From Bacilli bacterium (GTDB lineage: Bacteria; Bacillota_I; Bacilli_A; RFN20; CAG-826), in contig JAEDOI010000001.1 of the NCBI GenBank assembly GCA_016302065.1, positions 1 to 64,000 on the forward strand: a stretch of 64,000 bases of DNA, written 5' to 3'. The position numbers were made by a program, and so were the translations under genes. Below the pieces are notes generated by a model. That model was not told the DNA's origin, ran no database searches, and saw nothing but the letters and a program-made list of their open reading frames with translations. Below, in pieces: positions 18,701-26,212 of this stretch. Positions within the stretch are counted from its first letter, which is position 1. Every line of letters starts with the position of its first letter.

Positions 18701-19144
18701 ACATATGAATTTACAATGCCTTCTGAAGATGTAACAGTAACTGTTACATTTGTTGATTATGTTGCTCCTTCAGTTCCATTTGCTAATAAGTCATATGAGG
18801 GAAGTAGAACAACTTCTGATTATGATCCTGAATGGGACGAATATTTATCTATTATTGATACGTTAAAATTAGCATTTAGTGAAGATGGTAGTAAAGTAAA
18901 TGTTTATTTAACAAAGAATTTTAATAGAAGCGAAAATACTGAGCAAATATTAGATTTACCATATAATTACACTGAACCAAGCGGAGAAGCTACTACTGGA
19001 ACAATTACAATTGAGTTAAATTCATCTACTTTAATTACATTAACATATGATCCAACTGCTGATACATTCCGTATAAGTGATAATGTAACTTATAATGGAA
19101 CGACCTATTATTTAGGACCTACAACTTTATCGTTAATAGCATAA
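15710..19144 (+). CDS. Large surface lipoprotein with InlB-type repeats
   Basis: A 1144-residue secreted lipoprotein. The N-terminus MKKKTPILLF...LTSC is a type II signal peptide with Cys at about residue 27. Three repeats of about 65-70 residues follow, each running IYxISVxxxxGATLS...GExITLxVxxLPxGKxV...YxFVMPxxxVTI, and two similar repeats return before the C-terminal domain. They resemble divergent InlB B-repeats (Flg_new-like). The middle (about residues 260-850) and the end are beta-rich and unrecognised. I chose ATG 15710 because GGAG at 15700-15703 precedes it; ATG 15698 overlaps that SD. It probably handles adhesion or ligand binding. Confidence 0.82.
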   Translation: MKKKTPILLFSLALGLLPLSVSGLTSCETKKAVYSINLNQVVGATLSADKIEASEGELITLTISSLQVGKEVDKVIISDDIEVSKVNDSTYTFVMPNKEVSVTLVLKDIVYSISVIDVTGVTLDVPASSIGGQEIEINVLSIPTGKHISGFNGVTTEKKETNKYVFVMPFENVTITPLLEDTIYTISVGETDGATLSISKETAVYNETITINVTNLPKGKQVKAITVSDNVNVQTVNETTYQFVMPASNVTISATLEYAYVSGTISYANEANYQVSISNTELGEVETTPTVTGLAFSLIKDYEYTISITNYDKEMYIPSLILNGSSLELINDRANFVANTSLLTFSIVDNVIEYNLNYNSEDVNVLNNVTKSTKGSLIKFKPIEKDGFNYGSYLVYSGEKDTSTYEEIVVTETNEDEYPYSFTMPAKPVHIEINYDIKKVELNFAENSTSFKGVVKSSYYLVNGALGDSKYLNSNNSDIDYGTTLRIFLNDIIVTDRNGTDHVKYSLTGIKFNNTDVTLIETSEHDAKYYCDITLTEDINIIEIIGSEQAFIKNTVSLDNDGAVNVDIFTDESLSEESKTENYYAKKNHYVRVIAIEGYEVVSVKFTYYKWAYSGGSYSKQIVTIDPKVNGNVFSFDTNSMYFENYCEILCTIKTKRIMNYAGKSFVGTWFGRNVYSSNMHDTNLQSPSNSYTVYIEENGTIKKNTTQLCVAEYLDEENHILKENESTTDYKKIFSYGNKTLIGNDSPINKYDRIFGIKQEEGTTSSDYKSIAYTFGETGRDYSIIQWFKKNNEGEFIPYAGAFTNNIDNIVYNDVTFDFISGESLLSSGTKLFNVIDESSNTIATISADDSSAKLVSEEDLIERTISTSSVTGCTITPSKTTAYAGENITLTVSNLDEGKVIDKVFANDVECNKNSDGTYSFVVPTSDVEITVTYKVISNITVTESLEATITVDKTSAESGEKVTISVSNIIDGKDVGDITVSGLNGSVAVSGTNGTYEFTMPSEDVTVTVTFVDYVAPSVPFANKSYEGSRTTSDYDPEWDEYLSIIDTLKLAFSEDGSKVNVYLTKNFNRSENTEQILDLPYNYTEPSGEATTGTITIELNSSTLITLTYDPTADTFRISDNVTYNGTTYYLGPTTLSLIA

Positions 19145-19165
19145 TTTTGGATTATTATTTAAAAT

Positions 19166-19192
19166 AAATAGGAGGATTTTATCCTCCTATTT
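19166..19192. terminator. Strong bidirectional terminator
   Basis: AAATAGGAGGA and TCCTCCTATTT form a perfect stem around TTTTA, between the convergent lipoprotein and EamA genes. Confidence 0.85.
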
Positions 19193-19200
19193 TAAATATT

Positions 19201-20145
19201 CTATGTATTTCCCTTATCTTTTTTCTTTTTCTTAAATTCAAACCATGATGAAGGTAATTGACTTAATATTATGGCTATAAACATAACAATACATCCAATA
19301 ATTTCAGGAATTGTAAGGTTTTGAGGAACATCAGAGAACTTATAGAACTTGTAAATTATTACACCACAAAGTAAACTAAATACACTTTCTAAACTCATTA
19401 TTAAACTAGCAATTGTTGGATTAAGATATTTTTGAGTACTAATTTGAATAGTATAAGCAATTCCGCTAGAGAATAGTCCTAAAAATAGTAAGGAAATAAT
19501 ACTGTTTTTTAAATTTTCTGCTACAGGAGGTTCAAAAATAAACATTAAAATAGTAGACAAAATTCCGACAATAGCATTCTGAATCAAAGAGAAAGTAAAT
19601 AAATTAGCTTTTGGTGAAAAATAATCGATTGTTAATATTTGAGCTGTAAAAAGCAATGCTCCAATAAATAAAAATAAATCCCCTTTAGACAATGAAAAAT
19701 CATTACCAAAACATAATAGTCCCATTCCAATCATTGCAATAACAATAGCAATAATAATATTAAATCCTATTTTCTTTTTAAATAATAAATAAGCAAATAT
19801 AGGAACTAAAACAATATAAAAAGCAGTAATAAAGGCGCTTTTTCCAGTAGATGTTGTTGAAATTCCAATTTGTTGAAATATACTAGCTCCAAAGAGAAAT
19901 AAACCAGATAATACACCTCCTAAAATAGTAGCTTTTTTATCTATTTTTTTAATTTTTCTTTCTTTAATAAGGCTAACTATCGAAAAAGGAGCAAGAAATA
20001 ATACAGCAATTATCCCCCTAAAAGCATTAACAGTATATGGTCCGATATATTTAGAGCAAGATGATTGAAAGACAAAAGCTAACCCCCAAATGAAGGCTCC
20101 AAGTAATAAAATAAGTGAATATTTAATTTGAGTGTTTTTAGTCAC
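19201..20145 (-). CDS. EamA/DMT-family transporter
   Basis: A 314-residue inner-membrane transporter of the drug/metabolite superfamily, with about ten hydrophobic helices in two EamA halves. The first half begins LLLGAFIWGLAFVFQSS with NAFRGIIAVLFLAP. The second holds the matching SLLFLGLFSSGIAYTIQ and PTIASLIMSLESVFSLL segments, and the tail is Lys-rich. The substrate is not readable; members export amino acids, metabolites or drugs. Translation starts at GTG with no SD, and a TATAAT ends 7 nt upstream. Confidence 0.88.
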   Translation of the reverse strand: MTKNTQIKYSLILLLGAFIWGLAFVFQSSCSKYIGPYTVNAFRGIIAVLFLAPFSIVSLIKERKIKKIDKKATILGGVLSGLFLFGASIFQQIGISTTSTGKSAFITAFYIVLVPIFAYLLFKKKIGFNIIIAIVIAMIGMGLLCFGNDFSLSKGDLFLFIGALLFTAQILTIDYFSPKANLFTFSLIQNAIVGILSTILMFIFEPPVAENLKNSIISLLFLGLFSSGIAYTIQISTQKYLNPTIASLIMSLESVFSLLCGVIIYKFYKFSDVPQNLTIPEIIGCIVMFIAIILSQLPSSWFEFKKKKKDKGNT

Positions 20146-20152
20146 GTGTAAT

Positions 20153-20158
20153 ATTATA
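20153..20158 (-). promoter_or_regulatory. -10 box of a leaderless gene
   Basis: TATAAT on the minus strand ends 7 nt before the GTG start of the EamA gene. TTGAAT lies 16 nt further upstream as a possible -35. Confidence 0.5.
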
Positions 20159-20227
20159 AAGTAGTAAAATTAATATTCAAATATGTTACAATAAAAATTA
20201 ATAATTAATTTATTTTAAGGAGATCAT

Positions 20228-20818
20228 ATGGAAAATCAATTCGATATTTCAATAAGTGAGTTTTTTAAAGATTTGATAGAAAAGTTTGGATATAATGGAA
20301 AATATGCTGAATTATTAACTGTTGTTTCTGGTTTCTTCTTGTTTTTTATTGTTTTAGGCATCTTTTTCTCATTAAAAAAAGAACAAAGAGTTTTAGGGTT
20401 AATTCTAATTGTATCTGGAATACTAACATTTATAATTAATGATTTAATTTTAAAAAAATGCTTTATAAGAGAAAGACCATTTCAATATTTTGGAATAGAA
20501 CCTCCTGGCTTTTATATATATAGTAATTCTTTTCCAAGTGGTCATAGTGCAATAAGTAGTGCAGGTGCCTTTTCTATATTATTCTATTTTCTATTTTTAA
20601 ATAAAAGAAAAAGCAAATCTTTAATGATTTATTCAATAATTTCATTTGTAATATGTCTTGGTGTTATGGTTTCTAGAATGGCTTTATTGCATCATTATTT
20701 TACTGATTGTATTGTTGGATTTCTTGAAGGTTCTTTAATAGCTTTATTAGTAAATTATTTAGCCTTAATAATTGTTAAACAAATTGAAAAGAAAAAGAAT
20801 ATAGTAATTGAATTATAA
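20228..20818 (+). CDS. PAP2-family membrane phosphatase
   Basis: A 196-residue membrane protein with the three PAP2 phosphatase motifs in order: KKCFIRERPF (KX6RP), FPSGHSA (PSGH) and SRMALLHHYFTD (SRX5HX3D). It has five or six hydrophobic helices and the active site lies on the outer face. Family members dephosphorylate phosphatidic acid, phosphatidylglycerol phosphate or undecaprenyl pyrophosphate; the choice cannot be made here. AAGGAGA precedes ATG 20228. Confidence 0.9.
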   Translation: MENQFDISISEFFKDLIEKFGYNGKYAELLTVVSGFFLFFIVLGIFFSLKKEQRVLGLILIVSGILTFIINDLILKKCFIRERPFQYFGIEPPGFYIYSNSFPSGHSAISSAGAFSILFYFLFLNKRKSKSLMIYSIISFVICLGVMVSRMALLHHYFTDCIVGFLEGSLIALLVNYLALIIVKQIEKKKNIVIEL

Positions 20819-20822
20819 AAAA

Positions 20823-20868
20823 AGAAGCGATAAATCATATTAATTTTGATTATAATCGCTTCTTTTTT
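20823..20868. terminator. Bidirectional terminator
   Basis: AGAAGCGAT and ATCGCTTCT form the stem, with an AT-rich loop of about 20 nt. A runs on the left and a T run on the right let it serve both the PAP2 gene and the minus-strand BMP operon. Confidence 0.75.
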
Positions 20869-20879
20869 AAATTTATTTT

Positions 20880-21866
20880 TTAACGTTTTGAAACATCAAA
20901 AGGAACACCTTCAGCTTTTGGTGCTCGACTCTTTTTTGATGTAAATATTAATAAAATTAAACTTGCAATAAATGGTAATATTTTAAATAATTCAGGAGTA
21001 ACTCCATTTTCTGCAGTTAAACTAATTCCAAATATTGCTTCAAATAATCCATTATAAATATAACTAATTGATAAGAATACACTGAATACTAATGAAATAA
21101 TTGAAATTCTTATTGGCTTCCATTGTCCGAAAATCATAATAGCTAAAGCAAGGAAACCAAATCCAGCAACACCTGTAGAAGCATTCCAGAATTGTTGTGT
21201 AGGAATGACATAAGCTAAAGCTCCAAGTCCACCTAAAGCACCACTAATTCCAACACCGAAATAGCGGTAGAATTTAACATTAATTCCAACACTAACGCTT
21301 GCATTTGGATTTTCACCACAACTTCTTAGTCTTAAGCCAAATCTTGTTTTATAAAGAACAAAATAGCTAACAATTATAGTAATAATTGCTAGTAATAAGA
21401 AAATATTAACACTTAATGATTTTCCTTCTCCAAATTTGATTGTCCACGTAAATAAAGACCCATTATAATTGATTGTATCGCTTGATCCTCCATTTAACCT
21501 TTTAGTGAAAATCATTGCAATAGCAGTAGCAATTAAGTTTAATGCTGTACCAGTAAGTGTTTGATCAGCATTAAACTTAATAGACAAAACAGAAAGTAAA
21601 CCAGAATATAAAATACCAGTTAGTATCGCTGCTAGTATAGTTAAAACAACAATTAAAATTTTTCCAAATGTTGAGTCAGCTAAAATGGTTTTAGATAATG
21701 AAACAAGGGTAATAAGTCCAATAAATCCACTCATTACCATTATACCTTCTAATCCAATGTTTATGATTCCACTTCTTTCAGAGAACATTCCACCAAGAGC
21801 TACAAAAGCAAGTGCAGCGGCAAATATAAGGATATAAGTAAGAAGTAATAGTAATTGGCCAGTCAT
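20880..21866 (-). CDS. Nucleoside ABC transporter permease (NupQ-like)
   Basis: A 328-residue permease of the BPD_transp_2 family, the second membrane subunit of a BMP-type nucleoside importer. It has eight to ten helices, the family segment ALGGMFSERSGIINIGLEGIM near the N-terminus, RLRSCGENPNASVSVGI in the cytoplasmic coupling region, and SGALGGLGALAYV. I chose the ATG at 21866 because AAGGAGGG sits 8 nt upstream; the frame extends 27 codons further inside the upstream gene, which overlaps and lacks an SD. It is the last gene of the operon. Confidence 0.88.
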   Translation of the reverse strand: MTGQLLLLLTYILIFAAALAFVALGGMFSERSGIINIGLEGIMVMSGFIGLITLVSLSKTILADSTFGKILIVVLTILAAILTGILYSGLLSVLSIKFNADQTLTGTALNLIATAIAMIFTKRLNGGSSDTINYNGSLFTWTIKFGEGKSLSVNIFLLLAIITIIVSYFVLYKTRFGLRLRSCGENPNASVSVGINVKFYRYFGVGISGALGGLGALAYVIPTQQFWNASTGVAGFGFLALAIMIFGQWKPIRISIISLVFSVFLSISYIYNGLFEAIFGISLTAENGVTPELFKILPFIASLILLIFTSKKSRAPKAEGVPFDVSKR

Positions 21867-21867
21867 A

Positions 21868-23163
21868 TTATTTACCCTCCTTAACAATTTTCTTTTGTTT
21901 TTTATTGAAACGTTTTTGGCGAATATTTTTAAAAATTCTAATAGCAAAAATAGTTAAGCCTGAGAAGTAAACAATAATACCTGTGATTAAACTTGAAATT
22001 TCGTTTGGGAAAATAATTTGAGTCATAAATCCAGCACCATGACTAATCCAAGCTGTAAATAATGAAGCAAATATAACGCCTATTGGATTAATTTGAGCAA
22101 GGAATGCAACAACAATTCCATTCCATGGAAGGGCAGGAAGAGAATTTGATAATTGGGCTTGCCATTGCTCTAAATCTGCTAAATAATAAAGAGCAGCTCC
22201 AACAGCAGCTAAAGCACCGCTTATTGCCATTGAAATAACAATGTTTCTTTTTTCTTTCATACCAGCATATTTTGTAGCATCTTTATTAAATCCACTTGCT
22301 TTAAGTTGATAACCTAATGTTGTTTTAGAAAGGATAAACCAACATACAATTGCTAGTAAAATAGCAATAAATATTGCAATAGTAAAATAGCTTCCTAATT
22401 GAGATGATAATCCAAGATCTGGAAGTTTTGCACTTGGATTGAATGAAGTAATTCGATATGTCTTCATTCCTTGTCTTATGTCTACACAGCCTTTTAAATA
22501 AGTTTGAAATGAATAGTTAACGAAGAAAAGTGCAATCCAGTTTAACATAATTCCTGAAATAACTTCATTAACATTAAATTTTGCTTTTAAAAGTCCAGGA
22601 ATGGAACCATAAATTGCTCCAAATATAAAAGACATTAATAAACATACATACCAAGGACATTTAAATTGAAGAGCAAAAATTAATGCTCCAAACATTCCGA
22701 TAACATATTGACCAGCAACACCTATATTAAACATACCACTTTTATATGAAAAAATAACAGATAATCCAACACAAATTAGTGGAGCAGTTTTTGCAAGTAT
22801 TGCAAATAAATTTTTTATAGCGCTAGGGCCACCATTTAAGACATTCCCAGAAAGCATTACGAAGAATTCATAGAAAGCATTAGATGGATTCATACAAATA
22901 AGAATAATAAGTCCCAAGATTAAGCCAGCAAGGATACATGCAAGAGAAGCATATAATTTGTAAGCTCCATCACTAATAAACATTCTTTTAAAATTATCTT
23001 TACTTATTATAATTTTCTTGCTTTTATTCGTAGAGATCTCTTTTTTCAAATCTTTAGAAGAGGAAAGAGTAGATAAAATTTTATCATTATATTTCTTAAT
23101 AAATAGAAGTGAAATTGCACATATGGCAATCATCATCACAACAAAAACTATAGCAATTCCCAT
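21868..23163 (-). CDS. Nucleoside ABC transporter permease (NupP-like)
   Basis: A 431-residue BPD_transp_2 permease, the first membrane subunit of the importer. An N-terminal helix and a Lys/Ser-rich cytoplasmic stretch of about 40 residues precede the core. The core includes FSYKSGMFNIGVAGQYVIGMFGA, GLLKAKFNVNEVISGIMLNW, LGYQLKASGFNKDATKYAGM and SGALAAVGAALYY. It is longer than a typical 350-residue NupP because of the N-terminal extension and a basic C-tail. It starts 5 bp after the ATPase gene, with an SD inside the end of that gene. Confidence 0.88.
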   Translation of the reverse strand: MGIAIVFVVMMIAICAISLLFIKKYNDKILSTLSSSKDLKKEISTNKSKKIIISKDNFKRMFISDGAYKLYASLACILAGLILGLIILICMNPSNAFYEFFVMLSGNVLNGGPSAIKNLFAILAKTAPLICVGLSVIFSYKSGMFNIGVAGQYVIGMFGALIFALQFKCPWYVCLLMSFIFGAIYGSIPGLLKAKFNVNEVISGIMLNWIALFFVNYSFQTYLKGCVDIRQGMKTYRITSFNPSAKLPDLGLSSQLGSYFTIAIFIAILLAIVCWFILSKTTLGYQLKASGFNKDATKYAGMKEKRNIVISMAISGALAAVGAALYYLADLEQWQAQLSNSLPALPWNGIVVAFLAQINPIGVIFASLFTAWISHGAGFMTQIIFPNEISSLITGIIVYFSGLTIFAIRIFKNIRQKRFNKKQKKIVKEGK

Positions 23164-23168
23164 ATATT

Positions 23169-24722
23169 TTAATCTCCTTCCTTAAAATTATAAGTATTTT
23201 TACTTCCAGCCATATAAAGTCCAAGTTCTTCTCTTGTAGTATTTTTTGGATCTAATTCACCTACAATTTGCCCTTTAAACATAACAAGGATTCTATCACT
23301 TATTTTTAAAACTTCATCTAATTCATAAGAGACTACAAGAATTGCCTTTCCTTTATCTCTTTCATTAATCAATTGATTATGAATATTTTCAATAGCCCCA
23401 ACGTCAAGACCACGGGTAGGTTGAACAGCAACTAAAATTTCAGGGTCTCTTTCAATTTCACGAGCAATAATTGCTTTTTGTTGATTACCTCCAGACATAC
23501 TTCTAACAACTGTAGAAGAACCTTGCCCAGATCGAATATCATATTTATCTATCAATTCATTAGAATTTTCATTAATTGTTTTTTTATTTTGGATAACTTT
23601 ACCTTTTGTGTATCTTTTTTTCCAATAATTTTCTAATATTAAGTTATTTTGAAGGTCATAATCTAAGACCATACCATATTTGTGCCTATCTTCAGGAATA
23701 TGGCAAAGACCTAAATTATTACGTTTAAAAATAGATAATTTAGTTATGTTTTTGTCCTTTATATAGATATTTCCTTTTTCTACTTTTTCAAGTCCTGTAA
23801 TCCCAAAAACTAAATCGCTTTGTCCATTTCCATCAATTCCTGCGATAGTAACAATTTCTCCGCCTCTTACATCAAAAGAAACATTATTTACGCTTAAAAC
23901 TCCTTTATGGATTTTATCTAACATTGATAGATTTCTAATTTTTAAAACAGTATCTTTAATAATAGGTTCTTTCTTAGAATAAGAAAATGTAATTTCTCTT
24001 CCAACCATAAGACGAGATAATTCTTCTTTAGTAGTGCTTTTAACATCAAGTGTTTGAACTAACTTACCTTTTCTTAAAATTGAACAGGTATCAGCAACTG
24101 CTAAGATTTCATCTAATTTATGTGAAATAAATAGTATTGATTTGCCTTCTTTTGCTAGGTTTTTCATAATTAGTAATAATTCGTCAATTTCTTGAGGAGT
24201 TAAAACAGCAGTTGGCTCATCAAAAATTAAGATGTCATTCTCTCTATAGAGCATCTTAAGAATTTCTGTCTTTTGTTGCATTGAAACATTAATGTCTTCA
24301 ATTTTAGCGTTAAAATCAACTTCAAATCCATATTGTTTTGAAAGTTGTTCTAATCTCTTTTTAGCATATTTAAATTTTATAAATCCACATTTTGTAGGTT
24401 CTACACCTAAAATTATATTTTCTAAAACAGTAAAAACTTCAACAAGTTTAAAGTGTTGGTGGACCATTCCAATGCCTAATTCGTTAGCTACATTAGGATC
24501 TTTAATAACAACTTCCTTGCCTTTAACTTTGATTTTACCACTTGTTGGTTGATACATACCAAAAAGAATACTCATTAATGTTGATTTTCCTGCACCATTT
24601 TCACCAAGAAGAGCGTGTATTTCACCTTTTTTTACTTTTAAGGAGATATTATCGTTAGCAACAATTCCAGGGAATTCTTTAGTAATGTTTTCTAATTCAA
24701 TGACATATTCTTCATTTTCCAT
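23169..24722 (-). CDS. Nucleoside ABC transporter ATPase (NupO-like), tandem domains
   Basis: A 517-residue protein with two fused ABC domains, as in NupO and sugar CUT2 ATPases. Domain 1 has GENGAGKST, MVHQHFKLVEVFTVLEN, a degenerate signature NVSMQQKTEI, FDEPTAVLTPQE and ISHKLDE. Domain 2 has a weak P-loop GIDGNGQSD, signature MSGGNQQK, and VAVQPTRGLDVGA in place of the usual DEPTRGLD. The spacing is normal, with no coiled-coil insert, unlike the MsmK- and Opp-type ATPases in this window. It energises purine-nucleoside import. Confidence 0.92.
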   Translation of the reverse strand: MENEEYVIELENITKEFPGIVANDNISLKVKKGEIHALLGENGAGKSTLMSILFGMYQPTSGKIKVKGKEVVIKDPNVANELGIGMVHQHFKLVEVFTVLENIILGVEPTKCGFIKFKYAKKRLEQLSKQYGFEVDFNAKIEDINVSMQQKTEILKMLYRENDILIFDEPTAVLTPQEIDELLLIMKNLAKEGKSILFISHKLDEILAVADTCSILRKGKLVQTLDVKSTTKEELSRLMVGREITFSYSKKEPIIKDTVLKIRNLSMLDKIHKGVLSVNNVSFDVRGGEIVTIAGIDGNGQSDLVFGITGLEKVEKGNIYIKDKNITKLSIFKRNNLGLCHIPEDRHKYGMVLDYDLQNNLILENYWKKRYTKGKVIQNKKTINENSNELIDKYDIRSGQGSSTVVRSMSGGNQQKAIIAREIERDPEILVAVQPTRGLDVGAIENIHNQLINERDKGKAILVVSYELDEVLKISDRILVMFKGQIVGELDPKNTTREELGLYMAGSKNTYNFKEGD

Positions 24723-24740
24723 ATATTTTCCTATTCTAAG

Positions 24741-24767
24741 AAAAGAGGAGAGAACCTCCTCTTTTTC
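24741..24767 (-). terminator. Intercistronic hairpin after the binding-protein gene
   Basis: AAAAGAGGAG and CTCCTCTTTT form a stem between the substrate-binding-protein gene and its ATPase gene, followed by a U-rich stretch on the minus strand. It would end part of the transcripts, keeping the binding protein in excess. Confidence 0.65.
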
Positions 24768-24782
24768 TTTAAATTATTTTAA

Positions 24783-25889
24783 TTATTGAGCAAATGGAGA
24801 AACCCAAGTTACTGTAACTTTTTCAGTAACTGGAGCAGCTTTTACATCACCACTAATTGTGATTTCGCCAGATTTAACTTTAGTAAGAACTGCTTCATAT
24901 TCAGCTTTTGTGAATGTTTTAAATCTCCATGAAGCATCAGCTGTTGGAATTCCAACATAATCTTTTTTAGTAACAGTACCTAATACAGAATCAAGTCCAA
25001 GATTGTAGTCATGTCCACCAATTTCAGTCCATTTATCTTGGCTATAAACTTCAAGAGCACTTGTAACAGCAGCACTTAAACCTTTCATAGCACTGGTTAA
25101 AACTTTCTCTGAAACATATGCTTGATCGGTATCAACACCAATCCATGTAGCCTTAGTGCTACCTTGTTCACAACCAGCAACGACTGATTGGAAAACTTTT
25201 CCACCACAAGCAAATACTGTTTCAGTTCCTTCTGTATACCATGATTTCATTGTAGCAGTAGCACCATCAGTAGCAGCAAAAGCACCAGCATAATAATATT
25301 TAAGAGTTGTATTAATTCCCATTTCTTTACTAGCAGCTTCAGCACCTTGTACAAATCCGCTTCCATATCTTTGGACTGCAGGAACTGCCATACCACCACA
25401 GAAACCTAATTTTGTGTTTCCATCTTTAACAGCAGCATAACCAGCTAAGAAACCAGCAATTTCTTCTTTAAAGATAATTGAAACTGTATTAGATTTTGTT
25501 TCATATGTTTGATAGTCAGCTGTATGAGGTTGACCATCGATTAAAACAAATTTGACATCTGGATATGTTGTTTGAGCTTCATAAACAGCATCTTCAAAAA
25601 GGAAACCTGGGCAAACAATAACTTTTGCACCTTTGTTGACAGCTTGTTCCATAGCAGCTAAACGAGCGGCTGTGCTATCTTCTGTTGGTCTATAATAGTT
25701 AACAGTTTTTCCGTTTTTTTCTGCAAAATCTTTAGTAGCTTCCCATGAGGTTTGGTTGAATGATTGGTCATCAATATCACCTACGTCTGTAACTAAAGCA
25801 TATTCATAGGTTTGAGTTTGACAGCCTGTTAAACCTGTACCCATTAAAACGAGAGCAGCAGCTGCTAATAATAGTCCTGATTTTTTCAT
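24783..25889 (-). CDS. BMP-family nucleoside-binding lipoprotein
   Basis: A 368-residue substrate-binding lipoprotein (BmpA/PnrA/NupN family) that captures purine nucleosides outside the membrane. The lipobox is LTGC at about residue 23. Family motifs include LVTDVGDIDDQSFNQTSWE, VICPGFLFEDAVYEAQ, GFCGGMAVPAVQRYGSGFVQG and IGVDTDQAY. It is the first gene of a four-gene operon. AGGAGG precedes the ATG, and an RNA aptamer lies 86 nt upstream in the leader. Confidence 0.93.
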   Translation of the reverse strand: MKKSGLLLAAAALVLMGTGLTGCQTQTYEYALVTDVGDIDDQSFNQTSWEATKDFAEKNGKTVNYYRPTEDSTAARLAAMEQAVNKGAKVIVCPGFLFEDAVYEAQTTYPDVKFVLIDGQPHTADYQTYETKSNTVSIIFKEEIAGFLAGYAAVKDGNTKLGFCGGMAVPAVQRYGSGFVQGAEAASKEMGINTTLKYYYAGAFAATDGATATMKSWYTEGTETVFACGGKVFQSVVAGCEQGSTKATWIGVDTDQAYVSEKVLTSAMKGLSAAVTSALEVYSQDKWTEIGGHDYNLGLDSVLGTVTKKDYVGIPTADASWRFKTFTKAEYEAVLTKVKSGEITISGDVKAAPVTEKVTVTWVSPFAQ

Positions 25890-25929
25890 TATTATAAATT
25901 CCTCCTAATAAGACTAAAGTAAATATCTA

Positions 25930-25944
25930 CTAGAGGTTATATGT
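25930..25944 (-). promoter_or_regulatory. Candidate expression platform of the riboswitch
   Basis: In the leader RNA, ACAUAU (25944-25939) repeats the 3' strand of the aptamer's P1 helix. It is followed at once by a CCUCU run, complementary to the GGAGG Shine-Dalgarno of the downstream gene. Competition between the two P1 partners could free or hide the SD. No terminator-like U run is seen, so translational control is my inference. Confidence 0.4.
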
Positions 25945-25974
25945 TTCATTAAGTCGCTTTAGAATAAATGCGAT

Positions 25975-26042
25975 AATATGTAGTACTAATTTGTAGTTTA
26001 GTGTAGAAACGCAACAACTATTTAATGTTGCATATACATATA
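25975..26042 (-). promoter_or_regulatory. Guanine-class purine riboswitch aptamer with variant loops
   Basis: Read on the minus strand: P1 is AUAUGUA with UACAUAU; J1/2 is UAU; P2 is GCAACA with UGUUGC; J2/3 is GUUUCUAC, identical to the canonical purine aptamer core at positions 46-53; P3 is ACUAA with UUAGU; J3/1 is ACU. The Cyt at the position equal to C74 predicts guanine-type (or deoxyguanosine) rather than adenine recognition. Loops L2 (UUAAAUAGU) and L3 (ACUACAAA) lack the usual GG/CC contact but contain UAGU and ACUA, which can pair. It heads the leader of the nucleoside importer operon. Confidence 0.82.
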
Positions 26043-26069
26043 AACACTTTAATGAATATTTACACTTTT

Positions 26070-26099
26070 ATATTAGAAAATTATTGAATTGATATTCAA
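26070..26099 (-). promoter_or_regulatory. Candidate promoter of the BMP operon
   Basis: On the minus strand TTGAAT and TAATAT are 18 nt apart. Transcription would begin about 20 nt before the riboswitch aptamer. Confidence 0.5.
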
Positions 26100-26195
26100 T
26101 AAGTTAATCGCATTATTAATATAAAAATAATAAAGAAATTATTTTTCCTTAATAATGATTTTATAATTTCTTTACTTTTTGTATTTATAAACCTA

Positions 26196-26204
26196 TGTTA
26201 AAAT
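26196..26204 (+). promoter_or_regulatory. Extended -10 promoter next to start codon
   Basis: TGTTAAAAT is an extended -10 (TGn plus TAAAAT) ending 8 nt before ATG 26213, with no SD between. The transcript would have at most one or two leader bases. Confidence 0.5.
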
Positions 26205-26212
26205 AGAAATGT

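Noticed and set aside
23169..24722. Coiled-coil insert in the BMP operon ATPase
   Set aside because: Both ABC domains have normal motif spacing; the inserts are limited to the MsmK-like and Opp ATPases.
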